Source: Erwinia amylovora (GTDB lineage Bacteria; Pseudomonadota; Gammaproteobacteria; Enterobacterales; Enterobacteriaceae). From it: a stretch of DNA of 64,000 nucleotides. The DNA is taken from positions 3,286,001 to 3,350,000 of the forward strand of contig NZ_CP066796.1 of the NCBI RefSeq assembly GCF_017161565.1, written 5' to 3'. Shown here piece by piece: positions 57,381-64,000 of the stretch (positions within the stretch are counted from its first letter, which is position 1; every line of letters starts with the position of its first letter). A model generated the notes under the pieces. That model was not told where the DNA came from. It saw only the letters and a program-made list of their open reading frames with translations, and ran no database searches. Made by a program: the position numbers and the translations under genes.

Positions 57381-58673
57381 ATGAATAACACCATCTATGA
57401 TTTTATTGGTATTGGCATTGGACCATTCAATCTGGGCCTTGCCTGTCTGAGCGAACCGGTTGAAGGGTTGAACGGCGTTTTTCTCGATCAGAACCCCGGC
57501 TTTGACTGGCATACCGGCATGATGCTGGAAAGCGCCCATTTGCAAACGCCTTTTATGGCCGATCTGGTGACGCTGGCCGATCCGACCAGCCCTTACAGCC
57601 TGCTCAATTTTATGAAGCAGAAGGGAAAACTTTACTCTTTTTACATCCGCGAAGATTTTTTCCTGATGAGAAAAGAGTACAACCAGTATTGCCAATGGGC
57701 CGCTGAACGGCTCGGCAACCTGCGCTGGAACACCCGGGTTGAATACGTCAGCTACGATGACAATCTGCAATGCTATCGTGTCCGTTCGACAGATACCGTC
57801 AGCGGTAAACAGCAGGAATGGCTGGCGCATCGTCTGGTACTGGGCACCGGCCCCAGCGCCTGGAGTCCCGCCTGCAGCCAACCGTATCGCGAGCGCTTCG
57901 TCCACTCCAGCGAATATCTGCTCAACAAAGAAAAATTGCAGAAAAAACGCTCCATCACCGTACTGGGCAGCGGCCAGAGCGCGGCCGAAATCTATTACGA
58001 TCTGCTGACGGATATCGATCGTTTCGGCTATCAGCTGAACTGGATAACTCGCGCGCCGCGCTTCTACCCGCTTGAGTACACGAAACTGACGCTGGAAATG
58101 ACCTCGCCAGAATGGATTGACTATTTTCACAGTCTGCCGGCGGCGAAACGCGACGAGCTTAACGCCAGCCAGAAAAATCTCTATAAAGGCATCAACAGCA
58201 GCCTGATTAATGCGATTTACGACCTGTTGTACGTTAAGCAGCTGGACGGAAAGCTCGACGTCAATCTCTTTACCCATTCGGAGCTGACCGACATGCGCTG
58301 GCTGGCGGAAGGTGAGTTTGAGCTCAAGCTGCATCAGCAGGAACAGGATCGTGCCTACAGCCGCCGTACTGAGGGATTAGTGATGGCCACGGGCTATCAC
58401 TATCAACCACCGGCGTTTGTTGAAGGCATCCAGCAGCGGATCCAATGGGATGAGAAAGACCGTTATGACGTACAACGTAATTACAGCATCGATCGCCATA
58501 ACCAGGTCTTCGTGCAAAATGCCGAGCTGCATACGCACGGCTTTGTCACGCCTGATTTAGGCATGGCCTGCTACCGCAATTCCGTGTTACTGCGCGAAAT
58601 CACCGGCCGGGAAGTCTACCCCGTCGAACGCCAGATCGCTTTCCAGACTTTCCCCGCACAATCGGAAATGTGA
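57381..58673 (+). CDS. dfoA: Cadaverine N-monooxygenase for desferrioxamine synthesis
   Basis: I chose ATG 57381 (MNNTIYDFIGIGIGPFNLG) over the longer frame that overlaps dfoJ; this places the FAD loop at the N terminus as in IucD/SidA-type enzymes. 430 residues. The NADPH motif VLGSGQSAAEIY is at ~195 and the ATGYHYQPP motif near the C terminus. It hydroxylates the amine of cadaverine. The stop is one base before dfoC. Confidence 0.93.
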   Translation: MNNTIYDFIGIGIGPFNLGLACLSEPVEGLNGVFLDQNPGFDWHTGMMLESAHLQTPFMADLVTLADPTSPYSLLNFMKQKGKLYSFYIREDFFLMRKEYNQYCQWAAERLGNLRWNTRVEYVSYDDNLQCYRVRSTDTVSGKQQEWLAHRLVLGTGPSAWSPACSQPYRERFVHSSEYLLNKEKLQKKRSITVLGSGQSAAEIYYDLLTDIDRFGYQLNWITRAPRFYPLEYTKLTLEMTSPEWIDYFHSLPAAKRDELNASQKNLYKGINSSLINAIYDLLYVKQLDGKLDVNLFTHSELTDMRWLAEGEFELKLHQQEQDRAYSRRTEGLVMATGYHYQPPAFVEGIQQRIQWDEKDRYDVQRNYSIDRHNQVFVQNAELHTHGFVTPDLGMACYRNSVLLREITGREVYPVERQIAFQTFPAQSEM

Positions 58674-58674
58674 T

Positions 58675-61029
58675 ATGCCAAATTCCACTCTTTACAGTAC
58701 GGGCCGTCCCGCGGGCCGGTTCACCCTCCGCCCAATGCGCCATGAAGACGCCGCAATGGTCCACCGTTGGGTCACACAAGAGTATGCCCGCTTCTGGGGG
58801 ATGCAGGACAACAGCATCGAACAGGTTGCGGCCTTTTATCACCAGCTGACGGCTCATAACCCGCACGCCGCGCTGATCGGTTGCTGCAACGACCAGCCGG
58901 TGTTCCTGATGGAGTTCTACAAGGCCAGTGAGGATGACATCGGCAAGTTCTATGCCGCGCAGCCGGGCGATTACGGTATGCATCTGCTGATAGCGCCTGC
59001 CACTCACCCGGTGCAGCAGTTCAGCTGGCAGGTTTTCTCGACGGTAATCGACTTTATGTTCAGCCTGCCGGAGGTTAAGCGGGTAGTGGTGGAGCCGGAC
59101 GAGCGTAATACAAAAATTCATCGACTGAACAAGCGCGCGGGCTTTTGCTACCAGCACACCATCGATATGGGCCATAAAACCGCCTGGCTGGCCTTCTGCC
59201 AGCGCGAAAATTATCAACAGGCTTTACTGAAGGAATCGCTGAATATGAATGATACCCATCTGCTGCAAGCCGGCACCTGGCTGACCGGAGATAACTGGGC
59301 TGAGGCCAACCGTCTGCTGATCCGCAAAGCTATCGCCGAGTTCGCTCATGAGAAAATCGTAACGCCTGCTGAATGCGCTCACGGCCGCTACTCTCTGGCC
59401 GTGCCGGGCAGCGAAACAGAATACCAGTTTACCGCCAGCCGCCTCGCGCTGGATCACTGGGAGATAGACGCCGCTTCGCTGACTAAACAGGAAAACGGTC
59501 ATCCCCTGGCGCTGGACGCCTTACAATTTATTACGGAATTCAATGAGGTAATCGGTATTCCACAGGCTCTGCTGGCAACCTATATGGAAGAGATCAGCAG
59601 CACGTTGTGCAGCAGCGTTTTCAAACTGCAGAAGAATAACCCGGACAGCCGGGCACTGGTCAACGCAGACTTTCAGACCGTTGAATCCTCAATGACCGAA
59701 GGGCACCCGTGCTTCGTGGCGAACAACGGGCGCATTGGCTTTGATGCGCGTGACTATCTGGCTTACGCGCCTGAAGCTGCCACGCCGGTTAATCTTATCT
59801 GGGTTGCCGTGCACCGGCGCAACGCCCACTTCTCCAGCCTGAGTGACCTGCAATACGAGCGCCTGATGCGTGAAGAACTGGGGCAGTCAACGGTTGAACA
59901 GTTTAATGCACAGCTGACGGAGAAAGGACTTACCCACGCTGATTACCTCTTTATGCCGGTTCACCCCTGGCAGTGGCAGAACAAGCTGCTGACGGTATTT
60001 GCGGCAGATATCGCCAATAACGATATTGTCTGGCTTGGCGTCGGCGACGATCAATATCAGGCGCAGCAGTCTATTCGGACCTTTTTCAACCGCAGCCATC
60101 CTAACAAGCGCTATGTCAAAACAGCACTGTCAGTGCTGAATATGGGCTTTATGCGCGGTCTTTCTCCCTATTATATGGCGACCACGCCGGCGATTAATGA
60201 ATGGCTGCAAGATCTGGTGGCCGGGGATGAATGGCTACAGCGCTGTGATTTCCGCATTCTGCGCGAAGTGGCGGCAGTGGGTTACCATAACCGCCACTAT
60301 GAAAAAGCCATCAAGGGTGATTCCGCCTACAAGAAAATGTTTGCCGCGCTGTGGCGTGATAATCCGGTTGCCGAGCTCAAACCCGGCCAGCGCCTGATGA
60401 CCATGGCCTCATTCCTGCACGTTGATCATCACCAGAAAGCCCTGCTGCCAGCGCTGATCGCCGATTCCGGGCTGGCCGCTGAACGCTGGGTGGAACGCTA
60501 TCTGAGCTGCTACCTCAGTCCGCTGCTGCACTGCTTCTACCAGCACGATCTGGTGTTTATGCCGCACGGCGAAAACCTGATCCTGCTGCTGGAGAATAAC
60601 GTCCCGGTCAGCGCCTATATGAAAGACATCGGCGAAGAAATTGCGGTGATGAACCCGGATGCCGTGCTGCCGGAAAAAGTACAGCGCCTGGCGGTGGACG
60701 TGCCGGAAAACCTCAAGCTGCTGTCGGTCTTTACCGACGTGTTCGACTGCATTTTCCGCTTTATCAGCGCTATTCTTCACCAGTCCGCCACTCTGCCGGA
60801 AGAACAATTCTGGCAGGCGGTCGCGCGCTGCGTGAAGGAGTACCAGCAGGCCCATCCGCATCTGGCCAGCAAGTTTTCCCGTTACGATATGTTCGCGCCG
60901 GAATTCACCCGCTCCTGCCTCAACCGACTACAGCTGGCCAATAACCAGCAAATGATCAATCTGTCAGACCCGGCTGAAAATCTGAAATTTGCCGGTACGC
61001 TGGTCAACCCGATCGCCCGCTGGCGTTAA
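58675..61029 (+). CDS. dfoC: Bifunctional acyltransferase / NIS synthetase DfoC
   Basis: 784 residues, two domains. Residues ~1-185 are a GNAT-type acyltransferase (FYAAQPGDYGMHLLIAP, VVVEPDERNTKIHRLNKRAG). Residues ~190-784 are an IucA/IucC-type NRPS-independent siderophore synthetase (KTALSVLNMGFMRGLSPYYM, then HGENLILLLENNVP). In Streptomyces these are separate proteins (DesC and DesD); the fusion is typical of Erwinia and Pantoea. It acylates N-hydroxycadaverine and joins the units into desferrioxamine (usually E). An internal Met at about 190 marks the second domain start. Confidence 0.93.
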   Translation: MPNSTLYSTGRPAGRFTLRPMRHEDAAMVHRWVTQEYARFWGMQDNSIEQVAAFYHQLTAHNPHAALIGCCNDQPVFLMEFYKASEDDIGKFYAAQPGDYGMHLLIAPATHPVQQFSWQVFSTVIDFMFSLPEVKRVVVEPDERNTKIHRLNKRAGFCYQHTIDMGHKTAWLAFCQRENYQQALLKESLNMNDTHLLQAGTWLTGDNWAEANRLLIRKAIAEFAHEKIVTPAECAHGRYSLAVPGSETEYQFTASRLALDHWEIDAASLTKQENGHPLALDALQFITEFNEVIGIPQALLATYMEEISSTLCSSVFKLQKNNPDSRALVNADFQTVESSMTEGHPCFVANNGRIGFDARDYLAYAPEAATPVNLIWVAVHRRNAHFSSLSDLQYERLMREELGQSTVEQFNAQLTEKGLTHADYLFMPVHPWQWQNKLLTVFAADIANNDIVWLGVGDDQYQAQQSIRTFFNRSHPNKRYVKTALSVLNMGFMRGLSPYYMATTPAINEWLQDLVAGDEWLQRCDFRILREVAAVGYHNRHYEKAIKGDSAYKKMFAALWRDNPVAELKPGQRLMTMASFLHVDHHQKALLPALIADSGLAAERWVERYLSCYLSPLLHCFYQHDLVFMPHGENLILLLENNVPVSAYMKDIGEEIAVMNPDAVLPEKVQRLAVDVPENLKLLSVFTDVFDCIFRFISAILHQSATLPEEQFWQAVARCVKEYQQAHPHLASKFSRYDMFAPEFTRSCLNRLQLANNQQMINLSDPAENLKFAGTLVNPIARWR

Positions 61030-61051
61030 CGTCCTCCTTCTTCTGGGTAAA

Positions 61052-61085
61052 AAAAAGCACGGCCGCTTAAACGGCCGTGCTTTTT
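61052..61085 (+). terminator. Bidirectional rho-independent terminator
   Basis: Perfect 14-base inverted repeat (AAAAAGCACGGCCG at 61052-61065 and its complement at 61072-61085) with a 6-base loop, and a T run on either strand. It lies between the convergent dfoC and foxR genes and can end both. Confidence 0.9.
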
Positions 61086-61108
61086 ATTCAGGTAAACCGA
61101 ATCGCGGG

Positions 61109-63226
61109 TTAGAAATCGTAACCGACGGTAGCCATCACCGTACGTTCAGCGCCCCAATAACAATACCCGGTACCGTAACAGGCAGAAACGTAGTCGCGAT
61201 CGGTCAGGTTATTGGCATTTACCTGCACAAAGGCCCCTTTCAGGCTGCTGTTCCAGGCGCCGAGATCGGCACGAACGGACGCGTCAAATAGCGTGGCCGA
61301 TGGCAGACGGGTAGTGTTTGCGTTATCCGCCCACTGCTTGCCGATGTAGCGCACCCCGGCCCCCACGCTAATCCCGTAGTCAAACTGGTATTTGGCCCAG
61401 GCTGAAGCCATCGAATTTGGCGTAACGTAAGGGGTGTGGCCGTCATTGCCATCAATGGCATCCTTATAACGTACGTGATTCAACGTGTAGGTAGCAAGGG
61501 TACTGAGTCGCGGCGTCAGCTGGTTGTGGGCTTCCAGTTCCAGGCCCTGTGAATGAACTTTCCCGGCTGGGACATAATAAGAGCCTACAATAACGCGGTT
61601 GCCGACATCTTTTTGCGTCAGATCGTAGACGGCGATGGAATAGAGATCCGACGTTCCCACCGGCTGGTATTTCACCCCGGCTTCATACTGCTCAGAAGTC
61701 GTCGGTTTCAGCACATTGCCGTCCTTGCCAGGAAGAGACTGCGGCGTAATCGCCTGGCTGTAGCTGGCATAAGGGGAAATACCGTTATCAAACGCATACA
61801 GCAGGGATGCGCGCCCGCCGACGTGGTCGTCCTGGCGACGGAATTTAGTCTCCTGGTCAATGTTGTCGGTCCGGGCAACGAGGCGATCGTAGCGGCCGGA
61901 GAGATCCAGATGCCATTTATCCCACGTCATTTCATCCTGCAGATAAACCCCGGCCTGATAGTAACGGCGCTGCGATTTAGAGAAGGTAAAATTGTCATTG
62001 CTGCCCACCACCTGGCCGGTAAGGGCATTGAGCTGGCTGGCCGAACCTCTGGCATCACTCAGGTCATTCTTGTACTGGTGATATTCAGCTCCCAGTACTA
62101 CTCTGTGAGCAACTTCCGCGGTAGCGAAGTCGGCTTCCAGCTGATTATCGATGGCAAAGGCATTTAGCGATGATCGCGATCCTGAATAGTAACGATTCAA
62201 CAGATCGGCGTTATTAGTGTCCCAGCCAATCTGATAAACCTGGTCGAGATCGACATTTGAATGTGAATAGCTGGCGTTGGAACGAAACGCCCAGGTGTCG
62301 TTAAAGCGGTGCGAGAATTGAGCGCTGTAGATCTGCTCCCGGCGTTTAAACTGATCCAATGAACTGTCGCCGTCATAAAAACCGGTGCTCAGTTTTCTGC
62401 CGTTGTGTGCGGTAATGCTGCCCTCACCCGGAACCGCACTGTGGTAACCGCCGGAAGGATCTTTTTGCAGATAGGCACGAAGCAGCAGGGACGTATCCTC
62501 ATCCGGCTGCCACAGCAGCGACGGGGAAATGGCGTATTTTTCTTCGCGGGTATGATCGTACTGGGTATGACTGCTACGGGTAATGCCGGTCAGACGAAAC
62601 GCCCATTGCTCGTTGATTGCATCGGTGTAATCAAACGCCGCGCTGTTGGTACTGTTGGAGCCGGTCGACAGGCGGAAATGGCCTTCAGGGGCAAACTGCG
62701 GGCGTTTAGAGCTTTCCATCACCAGCCCACCCGGCACGGTCTGACCATACAGAGCGGAAGAAGGGCCTTTGATCACGTCGATCCTGTCGAGAAACCACGG
62801 ATCAATCTGCAACGCATTGAAGCTACCCGGATCGCTCATCAGGCGCAGGCCATCAACAAAAATGTTGTCGACATCGCCGCCGTGGAATCCACGCAACGAT
62901 ACCGTATCATAACGTGATGCCGCGCCAGCAAAGTTAGTAAAGGCCCCGGCGGTGTAATTCAGCGCCTGATTAACGTCCATCGCCCCCTGATCTTCCATCT
63001 GCTGACGAGTCACCACGGAAACGGACTGGCCGGTGGTGATCAATGGGCGATCGGTCTTGGTCGCCCCGCTGCTGATCTTCGCGGTGTAGCCTTCCGTCGG
63101 CGTGCTGGCGGTTTCTTCCGGTTTAGCGGTAACCACCAGCGTATCTGCGGCCCAGGTCATACCCGGCGTGAAAAGTGCTATGCCACAGAGCAGCACAGAA
63201 CGCTTGAGGCTAAAAGGCATTCTCAT
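61109..63226 (-). CDS. foxR: TonB-dependent ferrioxamine receptor (FoxR-like)
   Basis: I chose ATG 63226, preceded by AGGGA, giving a normal signal peptide (RMPFSLKRSVLLCGIALF..TWAA) and 705 residues. A TonB-box-like DTLVVTA follows the cleavage site, then the plug domain (TTGQSVSVVTRQQMEDQGAMD, VSLRGFHG, IDVIKGPSSALYG) and a beta-barrel ending in Phe (MATVGYDF). It imports ferric desferrioxamine across the outer membrane. It converges on dfoC and has a strong Fur-like site upstream. Confidence 0.88.
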   Translation of the reverse strand: MRMPFSLKRSVLLCGIALFTPGMTWAADTLVVTAKPEETASTPTEGYTAKISSGATKTDRPLITTGQSVSVVTRQQMEDQGAMDVNQALNYTAGAFTNFAGAASRYDTVSLRGFHGGDVDNIFVDGLRLMSDPGSFNALQIDPWFLDRIDVIKGPSSALYGQTVPGGLVMESSKRPQFAPEGHFRLSTGSNSTNSAAFDYTDAINEQWAFRLTGITRSSHTQYDHTREEKYAISPSLLWQPDEDTSLLLRAYLQKDPSGGYHSAVPGEGSITAHNGRKLSTGFYDGDSSLDQFKRREQIYSAQFSHRFNDTWAFRSNASYSHSNVDLDQVYQIGWDTNNADLLNRYYSGSRSSLNAFAIDNQLEADFATAEVAHRVVLGAEYHQYKNDLSDARGSASQLNALTGQVVGSNDNFTFSKSQRRYYQAGVYLQDEMTWDKWHLDLSGRYDRLVARTDNIDQETKFRRQDDHVGGRASLLYAFDNGISPYASYSQAITPQSLPGKDGNVLKPTTSEQYEAGVKYQPVGTSDLYSIAVYDLTQKDVGNRVIVGSYYVPAGKVHSQGLELEAHNQLTPRLSTLATYTLNHVRYKDAIDGNDGHTPYVTPNSMASAWAKYQFDYGISVGAGVRYIGKQWADNANTTRLPSATLFDASVRADLGAWNSSLKGAFVQVNANNLTDRDYVSACYGTGYCYWGAERTVMATVGYDF

Positions 63227-63324
63227 GTTTATTCCCTTACAAAGATTAGACTTATTACTCTTATTTCGCGGATGGATCCAGAGCAGACAGGCGCGCATAA
63301 CCTGAATGTAACCGATTTTACTAT

Positions 63325-63343
63325 GTAAATGAGAATTATTATC
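63325..63343 (-). promoter_or_regulatory. Fur-box-like site upstream of foxR
   Basis: GTAAATGAGAATTATTATC matches 15 of 19 positions of the Fur consensus, about 100 bases before the foxR start. Iron-loaded Fur should repress the receptor gene. Confidence 0.65.
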
Positions 63344-63406
63344 TTTTTTTATGTCGTATTTCAAGACGTGACCATATTTATTTCTAATACAGCGAGATAG
63401 AGACAA

Positions 63407-63689
63407 GCGTCTTTAACGGCCTCGATTAATCAGGCCCGCAGCACCTGCCCCATCTGCTGCTGATATACGCCGGCTGGCACAGCAGGTTTTGCCATCAAGG
63501 CCAGGATTCGCATTGTGTTCCAGCCGGACAGCACAGACACCAATCCGGCGGGGCTGCTGTAGCGCCCGATGAAACGGTAAACACTGGCTATACTTATCGC
63601 TGGTTTAGCTTGCCGGGACAGGACTGTTTCACCACTTTGCCTTGACCAGGTAGATTAAGCAAAATTCAAACCCAAATAAGGGAGTTAAT
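63407..63689 (+). other. Short interval between foxR and the last gene
   Basis: No convincing intact gene. On the minus strand a frame at about 63427-63650 reads protein-like sequence ending QQQMGQVLRA but has no start codon at a sensible place. It may be a remnant. The end nearest 63690 should carry the DUF4354 gene promoter. Confidence 0.3.
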
Positions 63690-64000
63690 ATGAAACTTAT
63701 TATTACGGCTGCATCGGTTGCGATGGCCGGTTTTTGCTTTTCCGCGCATGCCACTGTGCCTGACAATGCTGCCGTATACTCGACGGAACAATCTAAAGGA
63801 TCGATATCGACTGGCGGCAAAGATACCTATACCAAAACCTTTGCCGTGGTGGTCGCCAACCTGTCTGATAAAGATTTTGATTTAGCGAAACTTTGTCTGA
63901 GAGCGATTGCCCCGGATCATCAGGAATTTAAGCTGAATAAGGTTGATGAAAAACTCACCAAAGGCACGGTGAAAAAAGGGCAGCCCGTGAAAGGCGTTGC
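63690..64000 (+). CDS. Secreted DUF4354-family protein (3' end outside window)
   Basis: ATG at 63690 after a GGGAG site. The first ~22 residues are a signal peptide (MKLIITAASVAMAGFCFSA). The mature part (VPDNAAVYSTEQSKGS, TYTKTFAVVVANLSDKDFDL, KLCLRAIAPD) matches my memory of DUF4354 proteins of Pantoea/Erwinia/Serratia. The frame is open to the right edge, about 103 codons. The function of the family is unknown. Confidence 0.7.
   Translation, partial: MKLIITAASVAMAGFCFSAHATVPDNAAVYSTEQSKGSISTGGKDTYTKTFAVVVANLSDKDFDLAKLCLRAIAPDHQEFKLNKVDEKLTKGTVKKGQPVKGV

Noticed and set aside
57351..58334. Long minus-strand ORF opposite dfoA (327 codons)
   Set aside because: Antisense shadow of a well-supported monooxygenase gene.
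1..64000. CRISPR arrays, tRNA or rRNA genes
   Set aside because: No regularly spaced repeats, cloverleaf-like segments or rRNA-like sequence were noticed on reading; a tRNAscan-SE or CRISPR search was not possible.

Overview
The window looks like a chromosomal segment of an Erwiniaceae bacterium (Pantoea/Erwinia type). The basis is an enterobacterial type VI secretion (T6SS) cluster, a dfoJAC desferrioxamine operon with a convergent ferrioxamine receptor gene as described in Erwinia and Pantoea, and a terminal DUF4354 gene. No rRNA, tRNA or CRISPR array was seen. All names come from reading motifs; no database search was run.

Positions 1-8.4 kb: an AT-rich, horizontally acquired-looking biosynthetic cluster that I cannot match to a known product. 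It holds the C-terminal part of a PurD-like ATP-grasp ligase, a very short ORF (23 codons) with a strong ribosome binding site, a complete histidyl-tRNA synthetase paralogue, a ketopantoate-reductase-like dehydrogenase, a second HisRS-like protein lacking a catalytic arginine, a SAM methyltransferase, an unknown 193-residue protein and a second ATP-grasp ligase. Positions 8.4-10.6 kb are debris: an IS3-type OrfA relic and a multiply frameshifted conjugative-transfer ATPase.

Positions 10.5-44.2 kb: a T6SS cluster entirely on the minus strand. In transcription order it runs tssB, tssC, tssK, tssL, an OmpA-domain protein, hcp, clpV, vgrG, small ORF, PAAR, membrane protein, tssM, tssA, tssF, tssG, tssJ, vgrG, DUF4123 adaptor, effector, putative immunity gene, cargo, tssE, vasL. 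Between tssJ and tssE lies a cargo region built by duplicating a tssJ-vgrG segment: a tssJ pseudogene, a vgrG 5' end fused to a DUF6402-type domain, and a vgrG 3' fragment. Four T6SS reading frames (tssK, the effector, its putative immunity gene and the DUF6402 fusion) are each broken by a one-base change in a homopolymer run.

Positions 45-54.8 kb: a second toxin-like island on the minus strand. It encodes two TULIP/P47-like proteins, two small partner proteins and a 1654-residue RHS protein whose C-terminal domain carries a His-Gly/Cys pattern like clan CD (caspase/CHAT-type) peptidases. The T6SS effector shows the same pattern with almost the same spacing.

Positions 55.5-63.4 kb: a Fur-box-like site, dfoJ-dfoA-dfoC for desferrioxamine synthesis, a bidirectional terminator, and the convergent foxR-like TonB-dependent receptor gene behind its own Fur-box-like site. 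The window ends inside a secreted DUF4354 gene.
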